Both the position numbers and the translations under genes were made by a program. The notes under the pieces were generated by a model. That model saw only the letters and a list, made by a program, of their open reading frames with translations. It was not told the origin of the DNA and did not search any database. Positions 33,712 to 42,365 of a stretch of DNA of 64,000 nt are shown here, in pieces. This DNA is from a bacterium (lineage in GTDB: Bacteria > Patescibacteria > ABY1 > JAGPKW01): contig JAJXYN010000009.1 in the NCBI GenBank assembly GCA_021780535.1, positions 248,001 to 312,000 of the forward strand. The letters are read 5' to 3'. Numbering within the stretch: position 1 is the stretch's first letter; each line of letters opens with the position of its first letter.

Positions 33712-34956
33712 TTATTTAGTTTTTTTCTTTTTTGTTAATTTCTTTTTTGGTGAAGTTATTGATTTAACTTTATTTATCATAGAAATTCTTTTTTTATTAT
33801 AATCTTCCTCTAGATCATCTGGTACTTTAATTTCGTCTTTTGAATCTACCATATATGGCGCTTTTATTTTGTTAACACTTGCTAACAATTTCCAATTAAC
33901 TTCATATTTCTCTGCTAATACTTTTATATTTGTAGCTCTTGCAACTGTATGTTTTTTCCATGTTCCTATCCAATTTTGTCTTTTCTTCCATATAGACAAA
34001 AGATAGATATTAAATGTTATAAATAATAATATAATAATTTCAAACATTAAACCTTTTGCTGTTGGAAATGAAAAAAATGATATTTCTTTTTCCGATTCTA
34101 ATATTTTTAATTTGCTTTCATCTTTTAGATCTCCTTTAATGTTTGGATTATATTTTGCCACTAATCTAGCTGTATAAAATCCTCCCCAAAAAGGTTTTGG
34201 TAATTCAAAATTCCAAACCGATGTTTCTCCTCTCAATACAATAAATTCTCCACCTACTGTTTTATGAGTTATTCCTAATATATTTTTTACGATTACATTT
34301 ACATCTGTATTCACTGAAACATTACCACTATTTTTGATTGATGAATTAAACACAAAAGATCCATCTTGTTTATTTGATATTTCAAATTTACCCAAAGATA
34401 TTTTTTTAATCAAATCACCTGGAATTGTTATAGAAACCCTTACCCCGGTTCTTATAGATAATTGTATTCCTGATTTTTTATTATTTTTATCAACTGTATC
34501 ATCTTTTTTTTCTTGAATTAAAAAACATCCATCATGTTCACCAGAATCTGTTTTGGCTGGAATAGAAATTGTAAAAGGTATAATTTCATTTGTTCCGGGA
34601 TCTAATTCTACTTCATTTTTATCTAACTTAATCCAAGATCCTACTTCTATCTTGTTTTCACCAAATTGCTTACAAGCAAAGCCACCATCTGTTGATGATA
34701 CGGAATCAGCTGCATATACTGAAAATGTTTTTTTAACTTTTGTGTTATTAATCACCATTAGACCATCTCTTTTACTTGAACCTAAATCTATATCATATGA
34801 AAAAGCGCTATCACTTTTTCTAACTGTTCCATTTTCTAAATCTGCTGGCCTTAATCCAAAACCACCATATTCAAAGGCTTTTACTGTTGGTATTAAAAAA
34901 CTAGAAACAAGAAAAACCAATAAAAACGACGATGTTAAATACCTTTTATTTATCAT
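33712..34956 (-). CDS. WxL-interacting (DUF916-like) membrane protein with cytosolic LysM-like tail
   Basis: A 414-aa protein with a signal peptide (1-27) and a DUF916-like N-terminal domain (YGGFGLRPADLENG, then SYDIDLGSSKRDGLMVINNT). A second Ig-like domain carries FVFNSSIKNSGNVSVNTDVN. One membrane helix (about 306-328) is followed by the basic KKRQNW. DUF916 proteins pair with WxL proteins at the wall, and WxL-like proteins flank this gene. Unusually, a LysM-like segment (HTVARATNIKVLAEKYEVNW, then LLASVNKIKAPY) and a Lys-rich tail follow the helix and should lie in the cytosol, where there is no peptidoglycan to bind. Confidence 0.78.
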   Translation of the reverse strand: MINKRYLTSSFLLVFLVSSFLIPTVKAFEYGGFGLRPADLENGTVRKSDSAFSYDIDLGSSKRDGLMVINNTKVKKTFSVYAADSVSSTDGGFACKQFGENKIEVGSWIKLDKNEVELDPGTNEIIPFTISIPAKTDSGEHDGCFLIQEKKDDTVDKNNKKSGIQLSIRTGVRVSITIPGDLIKKISLGKFEISNKQDGSFVFNSSIKNSGNVSVNTDVNVIVKNILGITHKTVGGEFIVLRGETSVWNFELPKPFWGGFYTARLVAKYNPNIKGDLKDESKLKILESEKEISFFSFPTAKGLMFEIIILLFITFNIYLLSIWKKRQNWIGTWKKHTVARATNIKVLAEKYEVNWKLLASVNKIKAPYMVDSKDEIKVPDDLEEDYNKKRISMINKVKSITSPKKKLTKKKKTK

Positions 34957-35032
34957 AATTTAATTTAATTACTAAATAATAATATAAGAAATATTGATTA
35001 TAATTATATCATGAATATATTTTTTAGAAAAC

Positions 35033-35063
35033 AAAAAAGAATGGTTTAAACACCATTCTTTTT
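35033..35063 (-). terminator. Intrinsic terminator of the 210-aa WxL-like gene
   Basis: AAAAAGAATGG (35034-35044) pairs perfectly with CCATTCTTTTT (35053-35063). The stop of the gene is at 35073. Confidence 0.8.
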
Positions 35064-35072
35064 AATAAATAA

Positions 35073-35705
35073 TTATTTAGCAACAACTGAAATTGTCATT
35101 GGTAAAGAATAATCTGCTGCTGTTTGCATAGCTGGGATTGTTTGTGTTAATGCAACACCTTGCAACGTCCAATCTCCAATTTTAGCAGAAGTAGCATCAG
35201 CATCTAATAATGTAATAGAAGCTACAGTTGAAGAAAAATTACTTGCTGAACCTTTTACAACGCCTGTATTTGCAGCTGTTGATTTACCATGAGTCAATAC
35301 TCCAACTGAAGGATCAATTGCTAATTGACCACTAGTAGCTACATCATTTTTATAATCAAAATTAACAGTATTACCAGCGTCTTGCCATTTTGCAGCAGTT
35401 GCAGCTATTGATGTTGTCCAACCATTAGGAGCAGCATCAGGGTTTGATACTAAAATTTGCTGTGTTGGAGAACCTAAAGTAGCTGTAGAAGTTTCAGATA
35501 CCATGCTTGCAGTAACAGGAGCAAAGGCAATAGCAGGAGCAGCTATCGTAGCATAAGTACCATCCACAATATCAACCGCTAAAGTACCTGGATTAATTTT
35601 TAAAGTAAATTGAGCCATATTAGAAGCAAGAACAACTCCAGCAACTAATACCATTCCTGTCATAGCTAAAGCAGGAATACTTATTTTTCTAAATGATTTT
35701 GACAT
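35073..35705 (-). CDS. Secreted WxL-like domain protein
   Basis: A 210-aa protein with a signal peptide (1-27, ALAMTGMVLVAGVVLAS). The mature part is a single beta-rich domain: FTLKINPGTLAVDIVDGTY, then GWTTSIAATAAKWQD, then GDWTLQGVALTQTIPA near the end. Both tryptophan motifs and the final IPA..(Y)S(L/I).M...V strand match the C-terminal domain of the giant surface protein (28684). A WxL domain would bind peptidoglycan or the DUF916-like partner encoded next. As a free WxL domain it may be an abundant surface-layer subunit. The Ala/Thr/Ser-rich composition fits an exported structural protein. Confidence 0.75.
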   Translation of the reverse strand: MSKSFRKISIPALAMTGMVLVAGVVLASNMAQFTLKINPGTLAVDIVDGTYATIAAPAIAFAPVTASMVSETSTATLGSPTQQILVSNPDAAPNGWTTSIAATAAKWQDAGNTVNFDYKNDVATSGQLAIDPSVGVLTHGKSTAANTGVVKGSASNFSSTVASITLLDADATSAKIGDWTLQGVALTQTIPAMQTAADYSLPMTISVVAK

Positions 35706-35830
35706 TTTTGTTTTGTTTAAAAACTTAATTAAATAAAATATATTTTGGTTTGGTTTATATATTAGTTATATTATAACACAATTATTAATATATGCACTTA
35801 CTTTCCACCTGTGGATAAGTTGTTGGTGTA

Positions 35831-35864
35831 TAAAAAATAACCAACCAGCATATTACTGATTGGC
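35831..35864 (-). terminator. Terminator of the lytic transglycosylase gene
   Basis: On the minus strand CCAATCAG (35857-35864) pairs with CTGGTTGG (35842-35849) through one G-U, followed by TTATTTTTTAT. Confidence 0.7.
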
Positions 35865-35873
35865 TAGACTTCG

Positions 35874-36875
35874 TCAATATCCTACGAATTGACGGTAATC
35901 ATTTTGATCAACAGACCAAAGTTTCATATTCGGGACACCATCCCGCCCTTTGTATTTTTCAAAAAGATTTTGATATATTTCAATTAGCTTTTGGTTTCTT
36001 GCAACAGTTACTACATCTTCTCCATAATTTATTATAAATTTTGCACTTTTAACATCCTCCTTCTTTTTTGCATAACCAGCGAGATACTCTTTTCCGTTTA
36101 TTGCGGCTGTTACATTGTTGTAGGCCATTGCAATAAAAAACGGACTTTCATTTTTATAATAATCCCTTAAATAATCCCATTTATTTCCAACAAAATCCGT
36201 AGAGTAATCAATGTTCATAGCATCTTCTATTCTTATTTTATCGTTAGCATTATACCCAATATTGATTTGGGCTGCGCCAAACGATGCTTCCCCTTTATAT
36301 AAATACCACTTTCCATTACCATTAAAATACTTTACATATACATCAAATGCTTTTCTCTGAGTATTCCAAGCTTGTTTAACATTTGAAATACTTCCATTAC
36401 TTTTTCCAAAATATAAAGATTCTTCATTGATTTTGGTTTCAACCCAAAGCTGAGCACTAAGTAGAGATGCTGGAATACTGTATTTATATTGTGCTTTCAG
36501 AATTGGAGAAATAAATCTCTCCGGAGTCCCATTAATTGGGTCCGCAGAAAAATCCTCAAACTTTAGACTTTTGAGTGGTTTATGTAGCTCCTCGTTCCAC
36601 TTTATGATAGCTTCATTGAGTGAATTTGTTTCATTAACAAAAACTAATTGCATTGTTAACGTATTTATTTCAGCTGTTTTTTCACTTGCTGTTTTATAAT
36701 ACTTAACAAACAAAATGGAAGAAATAGAAAATGCAATAAACAAAGAAATGGCTATGATTATAAATCTATTTTTTGAATATCTTGTCTTTTGATGTTCTGT
36801 GTACATTTTGTCGGCGTGTTGTATCCACGTAGAAAAGTCCATACTCATATCATCAGAAAGTTCTATTTCACTCAT
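35874..36875 (-). CDS. Membrane-anchored SLT-type lytic transglycosylase
   Basis: The protein is 333 aa from the ATG at 36875, chosen because GGGAGG lies six bases upstream; an upstream TTG would add ten residues. A cytosolic N-terminus precedes one membrane helix (about 38-58, IIIAISLFIAFSISSILFV). An extracellular SLT fold follows: SLLSAQLWVETKIN with the catalytic Glu, then GEASFGAAQINIGYN, then FFIAMAYNNVTAAI, which matches the family's AYN motif. It cleaves peptidoglycan glycan strands, perhaps to let pili or surface proteins through. Composition is less AT-rich than the flanking genes, and it has a consensus promoter, suggesting a different origin. Confidence 0.82.
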   Translation of the reverse strand: MSEIELSDDMSMDFSTWIQHADKMYTEHQKTRYSKNRFIIIAISLFIAFSISSILFVKYYKTASEKTAEINTLTMQLVFVNETNSLNEAIIKWNEELHKPLKSLKFEDFSADPINGTPERFISPILKAQYKYSIPASLLSAQLWVETKINEESLYFGKSNGSISNVKQAWNTQRKAFDVYVKYFNGNGKWYLYKGEASFGAAQINIGYNANDKIRIEDAMNIDYSTDFVGNKWDYLRDYYKNESPFFIAMAYNNVTAAINGKEYLAGYAKKKEDVKSAKFIINYGEDVVTVARNQKLIEIYQNLFEKYKGRDGVPNMKLWSVDQNDYRQFVGY

Positions 36876-36931
36876 AACATCCTCCCAGATGTCTTCATGA
36901 ACCAATATTTAGCTCATAAAGAGTTTGATGT

Positions 36932-36960
36932 AAATTATCATAAAATTGACTGTATGTCAA
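36932..36960 (-). promoter_or_regulatory. Promoter of the lytic transglycosylase gene
   Basis: On the minus strand, TTGACA (36955-36960), an exact 17-bp spacer and TAATTT (36932-36937). Confidence 0.7.
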
Positions 36961-36962
36961 TC

Positions 36963-38735
36963 TTATTTTTTAATAGAATATTGCTTTCCGAATAATAAAT
37001 CATTGTATATAATTGAGAAATTTGAAAGTTGGGATGTTGATAAAATAGAATTAAAAGAATTTGATAATTTTACATACTCTGGTGTTGTTTTATCCACATA
37101 TAATGGTCTAATATTATTTAATTCTTCTATATTAAATAAATCTAACAATGTATCTTTTGTTTCTACTCCTATTTTATTTAATATTTGTTCCCCAAATCTA
37201 AACATGTTTACATGCCCAACATTTTCTATTTTATTTTTATTGATGAATATTAATGGCGTTGAATGAAGAGTTAATTCATTTAATGTGTTTGTTTTTTTAT
37301 AAACTTCTTGATTCATTCCTAAAAATGGTAAATGATCACCTGTTATTATTATTATAGAATTTTGATCATTTTTTCTTATTTTATCAACAAATTCTGAAAT
37401 TTCTTTTGTTGAATAATAAATGGAATTTGAATAATTATTTATCCAATCATTGTTTATATTATTTGTTATAATGTGTGGCCTTTTGCTATTTAATGAATAT
37501 GGTATATGTGTTGACAATGTCATATAATAATTAAATTTTGGTTTACTATTATTATTATTTTTATTAGCTAGATCATATGCTTGATTTAAAAATGATTGAT
37601 CTGATAATTTACCATCATTAAGATCGTCCATATTAAAATCATTTAAAGAAAAATAATTTTTAAATCCTATTTTTTTATAAGCATTTGTTCTATTAAAAAA
37701 ATTCGCATAATCTGGGTGAAATGCATTTGTTTCGTACCCTAATTCCGACAATATGTTTGGAAGGCATGCTAAATTATTTTTTAACTCAGTCTGGAATACT
37801 ACACTATTATTTAAAACTGGAATGCCACACAATAATTCAAACTCTGGATCAGCTGTCTTACCTTCAAACGTTGGGCTTACTAAAAAATTATCTTTGGATT
37901 GATTTCTTAAATCTCTAAAATCTTTATAAAAAGGATCTTGAGAATAACTTGAATTATTTAATAATTTCGGATCCCACAATGACTCCACTAAAATAAAATA
38001 AATATTTGGAAGTGGCTTTAAAGAAGAAGCAATTGTAGATGAAAATGGATAAGAAGATAAAATTTTATTTTTACCAATAGAATTTAACGCATCCTCTACT
38101 GTTTGTTGTTTTGGAATTTCTTTTTTATTATCTGATCTTATGTATTGGTCTATAAAATACATAAACGGTCCTTCGTGTTTATAATTTTCTTGTTGATTCC
38201 AAAATAAATATGACACATCTGCTTTATTTATTATAGAATCATACTGCTTTGAAAATATATTTAAAGAAATTATAAACAACATTAATATTATAAATAATAC
38301 CAATCCTGATTTTCTAAATTTAAAATTTAAAATTAATACGAGTACTATTATAGATAAAGCAATAATTATAAGTACTACAAATATTGGGTTAATCATCCAT
38401 ATAGCTATTATCGCTTCTTTTGCTGAAAATACATCATCCATTATTATTGGTGCTCCAAAAAAAGCAGTTTTTATTGAGTCTGATACTTGTATAGTAAGTA
38501 ATATTATAAATTGTATTATTAAAAATATATTTATTTTTTTAGAAAATAAAAATAATATATAGCTGATAAATACAAAAAAAATAATATCTGAGATTATATA
38601 TATTGAACTTAATAAATTTAATTTAAAAAAAATAATATTTATTAAATTTATTATTATATAAAAAAATATTCCAGAGATTATTGGTGTAAAATAGAATATT
38701 TTTGTTTTAATTATTTCTAAATTTATTTTATTCAT
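36963..38735 (-). CDS. LtaS-like membrane sulfatase/phosphoglycerol transferase
   Basis: A 590-aa protein with five N-terminal membrane helices (about 10-165) and an extracellular alkaline-phosphatase-superfamily domain. NIYFILVESLWDP contains the metal-binding Glu, and SPTFEGKTADPEFELLCG holds the Thr nucleophile region (GKT). FNYYMTLSTHIPY follows, then IIITGDHLPFLG with the metal-binding Asp-His. Members build polyglycerol-phosphate or modify glycans with phosphoglycerol or phosphoethanolamine. Whether this cell makes lipoteichoic acid is unknown. It sits in the surface-protein region between pilins and the transglycosylase. Confidence 0.85.
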   Translation of the reverse strand: MNKINLEIIKTKIFYFTPIISGIFFYIIINLINIIFFKLNLLSSIYIISDIIFFVFISYILFLFSKKINIFLIIQFIILLTIQVSDSIKTAFFGAPIIMDDVFSAKEAIIAIWMINPIFVVLIIIALSIIVLVLILNFKFRKSGLVLFIILMLFIISLNIFSKQYDSIINKADVSYLFWNQQENYKHEGPFMYFIDQYIRSDNKKEIPKQQTVEDALNSIGKNKILSSYPFSSTIASSLKPLPNIYFILVESLWDPKLLNNSSYSQDPFYKDFRDLRNQSKDNFLVSPTFEGKTADPEFELLCGIPVLNNSVVFQTELKNNLACLPNILSELGYETNAFHPDYANFFNRTNAYKKIGFKNYFSLNDFNMDDLNDGKLSDQSFLNQAYDLANKNNNNSKPKFNYYMTLSTHIPYSLNSKRPHIITNNINNDWINNYSNSIYYSTKEISEFVDKIRKNDQNSIIIITGDHLPFLGMNQEVYKKTNTLNELTLHSTPLIFINKNKIENVGHVNMFRFGEQILNKIGVETKDTLLDLFNIEELNNIRPLYVDKTTPEYVKLSNSFNSILSTSQLSNFSIIYNDLLFGKQYSIKK

Positions 38736-38786
38736 GAAGAAAGTATAATATAAAAATAGATATATGGAAATATGGAAAATTTAAAT

Positions 38787-38823
38787 ATAAAAAAATAGGT
38801 TCCAGATATACATCTGAAACCTA
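38787..38823 (-). terminator. Terminator of pilin gene 2
   Basis: On the minus strand TAGGTTTCAGA and TCTGGAACCTA arms (38796-38823) are followed by TTTTTTT. It directly follows the stop at 38846. Confidence 0.75.
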
Positions 38824-38845
38824 CAATAAACAGATAGACTTGAGA

Positions 38846-39373
38846 TTATCCTGCTATTACTGTAATTTGTTTTATAACAAAGTCTGTAATTGCATAGGCC
38901 GCAGCTATAATAGCTATACCAATCATTCCTGATGTCATAAGCTTTCTTGCTGAACCAATTTTTGTTGGATCTCCTTTTGAAATCATCCATTGTATTCCAC
39001 CCCAAATAATGAAAATAAGAGCTACAGTTCCAGATATTCCAAGTATTACTTTAATAACATTTCCTATTATTACTGGAACAGATGTTGTTGTATTTAATCC
39101 ACCAGAACCAGCTAATGATGCTGCCGAATTAGTAGAACCTGATGTATTTAAGTTGTCATATTTAGAAACAGCTGAACAAGTAGCGGCACCAGTATCAGTA
39201 GCGCATGTACAAGAAAAACCCGTACCAGAAGTTACACAAGTTGTTGTACTACCAGATCCACAATTACCCGCGCTTGATCCACATGTTACCGTATCTGCAA
39301 ACACAGATGATGTTGACATTACTAGCACTGAAAATATCGCAATAAATATTGAGCTTAATAAAAATTTTTTCAT
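38846..39373 (-). CDS. VirB2/TrbC-like pilin, copy 2
   Basis: A 175-aa protein with a signal peptide (1-26, ending VFA) and a Cys/Gly/Ser/Thr-rich variable domain (CGSSAGNCGSGSTT, CTCATDTG). The C-terminal ~85 residues have two membrane helices (IKVILGISGTVALIFIIWGG and IGIAIIAAAYAITDFVIKQI) separated by WMISKGDPTKIGSARKLM. This C-terminal form is very common in CPR bacteria and is annotated as a TrbC/VirB2-type pilin. The last ~61 codons are identical at the DNA level to those of the neighbouring copy, while the N-terminal domains differ. Cysteine pairs suggest disulfides outside the cell. Confidence 0.82.
   Translation of the reverse strand: MKKFLLSSIFIAIFSVLVMSTSSVFADTVTCGSSAGNCGSGSTTTCVTSGTGFSCTCATDTGAATCSAVSKYDNLNTSGSTNSAASLAGSGGLNTTTSVPVIIGNVIKVILGISGTVALIFIIWGGIQWMISKGDPTKIGSARKLMTSGMIGIAIIAAAYAITDFVIKQITVIAG
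38850..39034 (-). repeat. 185-bp exact direct repeat in pilin C-termini, copy A
   Basis: This stretch is identical to 39473-39657 (offset 623 bp), with no mismatch seen on reading both. It covers the conserved membrane part of the two pilin genes. Silent sites are identical too, so the repeat arose recently by duplication or gene conversion. Confidence 0.9.
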
Positions 39374-39468
39374 TTTGATTAGTTAAAAAATTATTTAATT
39401 TTTGTTATTTTTATATTTTATCACAAAAAAATAAAATATGGAAATATTGACACATGGGGATATGTTAA

Positions 39469-39996
39469 CTACCCTGCTATTACTGTAATTTGTTTTATAA
39501 CAAAGTCTGTAATTGCATAGGCCGCAGCTATAATAGCTATACCAATCATTCCTGATGTCATAAGCTTTCTTGCTGAACCAATTTTTGTTGGATCTCCTTT
39601 TGAAATCATCCATTGTATTCCACCCCAAATAATGAAAATAAGAGCTACAGTTCCAGACACACCAAGTATTACTTTTATTACTGAGCCTATTATTGCTGGA
39701 ACAGAAGTACTAGAAAGACCTGCTTGATCACTAACTGTTTCTAGTCCTGCTCCAAATGGCTTTTTGCAAGAACAACTTCCAAGAGCACCATCTCTTGAAC
39801 ACATTGTACCACCAGTACAATCATCACCACATAAACTTCCCTTATCTGAAGGAATTGTTCCCGTTTGGTCAATTACGCAACCACCCGCCGCATAAGCACA
39901 TGCTGCACAGACTGATGCATTAACTTTATTATTACTTACGAAAATAATAATAATTGTAAAAACACTCACAAACAATAACTTAAATATATTTTTCAT
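39469..39996 (-). CDS. VirB2/TrbC-like pilin, copy 1
   Basis: A 175-aa partner of the preceding entry, same length and layout: signal peptide (1-27), a Cys-rich variable domain (VCAACAYAAGGC, then CGDDCTGGTMC, then GSCSCKKPFG), and the same two-helix pilin C-terminus. The variable domain has more cysteines and no sequence match to that of copy 2, so the pair display different exposed heads on one anchor. No assembly ATPase or VirB4 is in the window. They may be major and minor subunits or antigenic variants. No Shine-Dalgarno sequence is present. Confidence 0.82.
   Translation of the reverse strand: MKNIFKLLFVSVFTIIIIFVSNNKVNASVCAACAYAAGGCVIDQTGTIPSDKGSLCGDDCTGGTMCSRDGALGSCSCKKPFGAGLETVSDQAGLSSTSVPAIIGSVIKVILGVSGTVALIFIIWGGIQWMISKGDPTKIGSARKLMTSGMIGIAIIAAAYAITDFVIKQITVIAG
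39473..39657 (-). repeat. 185-bp exact direct repeat in pilin C-termini, copy B
   Basis: Matches 38850-39034 exactly. Identity ends abruptly on the pilin N-terminal side (CAGA then TATT versus CACA). Confidence 0.9.
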
Positions 39997-40031
39997 TTTG
40001 GTTTTTAATATTAATATTATAATTATAACAC

Positions 40032-40931
40032 TTAGTTTCTAAACATTCTATATATTTTATTTATTTCTACTATTTCTATATTTGTATTTAATTTTTTTGA
40101 TTTCTCTAATATTATATCCTTATAATCTTTTTGTTCACGAATGTATTTTTCTGAGAGATGATAAAGAATTAAAGATGAGAACAAATTAGAATTTAATGAG
40201 TTGGATGAAAATTTTTTAACTAAAGATTCTAAATCAGTGTGAGCAGCATCACATTCAGCTTTAGTTAAAAAAGTACATTCATGCATCAATATCTCCGTCT
40301 GTCCTATTTTTTCTAAATCAACTGGAAGAGAATCTCCACAATAAGTTACATATTTATAAACATAAGTATTATAGAGTGAAGAGTTGTGAGTAATGATCAA
40401 TGAATTTTTCATGTATGTTGCTTTATCTAGATTTGATAGATTTTTTATTTTTTCTGCATGTTCTAGTTTTAATTTTTTTCTTTCTTCACATATACTAAAC
40501 CCGCATGCTGTTATTGATTTTTTATAATATTTTGCTGTATGACTTACTTCAAATGGTAATATAAATTTTTTACCATCTATTTCTATTTTTTCATTAAAAT
40601 CAAAAGGGATAAACTCAAACATCTTATCTAAGTTAAATTCTTTTAATGCTTTTATTATTTTATTTGCATCTTCTTGATTTGCTTTATTATAATATACTTT
40701 TATTTTTCTTTTTACTGTTTTTGTTGCTCTACTTAAAAAACTACCCATTCCAAATAATCCTAATGTATGATCTGAATGAAAATGAGAAATAAAAATATAT
40801 TTTACATCACTACTATGTATCCCTAATGCGTAAGCTGCTCCATCTCCACAATCAAACATTAAATTATATGTTGGGAAATAGAACCATGTGCCGTAAATTG
40901 CCTTTGATTGACCTATTATATAAGGAGTCAT
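40032..40931 (-). CDS. RNase Z-like metallo-beta-lactamase fold hydrolase
   Basis: The 299-aa protein has the MBL metal motif FISHFHSDHTLGLFG (about 48-62), an N-terminal YNLMFDCGDGAAYAL typical of the RNase Z/ElaC branch, YVTYCGDS, and the late LMHECTFL. Members process tRNA 3' ends or act as phosphodiesterases. A tRNA-processing role is possible but not certain, since the exosite of RNase Z is not obvious (an insert at residues 65-90, MGSFLSRATKTVKRK, may substitute). It precedes endonuclease IV on the same strand with a 31-bp gap. Confidence 0.78.
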   Translation of the reverse strand: MTPYIIGQSKAIYGTWFYFPTYNLMFDCGDGAAYALGIHSSDVKYIFISHFHSDHTLGLFGMGSFLSRATKTVKRKIKVYYNKANQEDANKIIKALKEFNLDKMFEFIPFDFNEKIEIDGKKFILPFEVSHTAKYYKKSITACGFSICEERKKLKLEHAEKIKNLSNLDKATYMKNSLIITHNSSLYNTYVYKYVTYCGDSLPVDLEKIGQTEILMHECTFLTKAECDAAHTDLESLVKKFSSNSLNSNLFSSLILYHLSEKYIREQKDYKDIILEKSKKLNTNIEIVEINKIYRMFRN

Positions 40932-40962
40932 GGGAAATTTAAAAATTAAAAATTAAAAATTC

Positions 40963-41847
40963 TCACTTAAACCAACTCTTCACTTTTGCAATATCTTGTA
41001 AGTGGCTTACTTCTTTATCTGGCGTCTCTAGTATTAATGGGATTGTTTTGCTTTTTGCGTATTCTGCTATTCTTTTTAATCCTTCCTCACCTATTAACCC
41101 TGCCCCTATTGAATCATGTCTATCTACTCTTGACCCTAATTCTTTTTTTGAATCATTGAAATGAAATAACCCTATATTTTCTATACCTATTAATTTATCA
41201 AATTTTTTTATATAATCTTCAAAACCTTCTTTTGTTTTTATATTATATCCTGAAGCGAATGCGTGTGCTGTATCTATACAAAATTTTATTCTTTGATTTT
41301 TTTCTAGTAATTTATATATATCTGACAATTCTTCTATTGTTGTCCCTATCTCCGTGCCTTGTCCTGCTGTATTTTCTATTATTATATATGGCGTTTTTGT
41401 GTGATCTTTTAATTTGTATTCTAAATCATATATTGCTTGTTTTATGTTTTTTGCTATTACTTTTATTCCATCTTCTTTTGTTTGATTCGTGTATTTTCCT
41501 GTATGTAATACTATTCCATAACCACCTATTTTATTTATTGACACTAGATCATCTACTAATGAATTTATTGCCCAATTTCCTTTTTTCTTTACATTTTCTG
41601 TGTCTGTAAAATTTTGTTCTTTTGCAAAATTTAATAGATAAGAACAGTGTCCTACTATGAACAAATTATTTTCTAATATAAATTGCTTTGTTTTTGTAGC
41701 CATTTCGTCTGTTATTTTGCAGAATGTTAGCATTTGTGGGCTTTTTAGAAATATTTGTAGTGCGTTTGTATTATAATAATTCACCGTATCTTGTACTGTG
41801 TTATAAAAACCTTTTGCGATTGATTGATGGACTCCAATTATTAACAT
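40963..41847 (-). CDS. nfo: Endonuclease IV (AP endonuclease)
   Basis: The 294-aa TIM-barrel protein has the family's metal-binding signatures: GIVLHTGKY, IIIENTAGQGTEIG, IKFCIDTAHAFASGY, LFHFNDSKKELGSRVDRHDS with IGAGLIGEEGL, and LILETPD. It cuts DNA 5' of abasic sites and completes base-excision repair after the glycosylases encoded at 24377 and 58583. Length is normal. It begins MLIIGVHQSIAKGF without a Shine-Dalgarno sequence. Confidence 0.95.
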   Translation of the reverse strand: MLIIGVHQSIAKGFYNTVQDTVNYYNTNALQIFLKSPQMLTFCKITDEMATKTKQFILENNLFIVGHCSYLLNFAKEQNFTDTENVKKKGNWAINSLVDDLVSINKIGGYGIVLHTGKYTNQTKEDGIKVIAKNIKQAIYDLEYKLKDHTKTPYIIIENTAGQGTEIGTTIEELSDIYKLLEKNQRIKFCIDTAHAFASGYNIKTKEGFEDYIKKFDKLIGIENIGLFHFNDSKKELGSRVDRHDSIGAGLIGEEGLKRIAEYAKSKTIPLILETPDKEVSHLQDIAKVKSWFK

Positions 41848-42092
41848 TTGTTGCGTTATTTTATGATTTACTAATACTTTAAATTTCGAGCGCTTTTTCC
41901 ATCTTACATTTTTAAAGATTTTTCACTATCATTCAAAACTTCAAAAACGAAGCATGTAAAAACACAAACAAGCCTTATAATTACTTAGAATTATTTTAAT
42001 GATATTCTTGATTTTATATTATTTATTTATTTTTTACAAATTTTTGCTAAATTAAAACAAGGTTATCACTAACCCGGTTTTAAAAACAAATA

Positions 42093-42338
42093 TTATTTTT
42101 GATTATTTGTAAATGGTACCAATGCCATAATTCTTGATCTCTTAATAGCATTTGATACTTTTCTTTGATGGTTCATACAAAGATCACTTTTTCTTCTTGA
42201 TAGAATCTTGTGATGCATTGATGTAAATTTTTGCATCATTTGTAAATCTTTGTAATCTATTTCGTTAATATTATTAACGCAACAAAAACAGTGTTCTTTA
42301 ACTTGTATGTTTGTTGCATTGTTATTTTGCTTTTGCAT
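42093..42338 (-). CDS. rpsR: Ribosomal protein bS18
   Basis: 81 aa with the S18 core: EIDYKDLQMMQKFTSMHHKI, RRKSDLCMNHQRKVSNAIKR and SRIMALVPFT. The N-terminus has CFCCVNNI, like the zinc-binding form of S18. It is the last gene of the conserved rpsF-ssb-rpsR operon, 27 bp after ssb. The downstream 245-bp spacer has only a weak hairpin (GGTT/AACC near 42061-42074) as a possible end. Confidence 0.95.
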   Translation of the reverse strand: MQKQNNNATNIQVKEHCFCCVNNINEIDYKDLQMMQKFTSMHHKILSRRKSDLCMNHQRKVSNAIKRSRIMALVPFTNNQK

Positions 42339-42365
42339 AATTTATATATTTATTTATATTGTTGA

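Noticed and set aside
28632..37097. Three perfect DnaA-box-like 9-mers (TTATCCACA or complement) near 28632, 35812 and 37089
   Set aside because: They are thousands of bases apart, one is inside a coding gene, and no dnaA, AT-rich unwinding element or box cluster is present. About one such 9-mer is expected by chance in an AT-rich window of this size.
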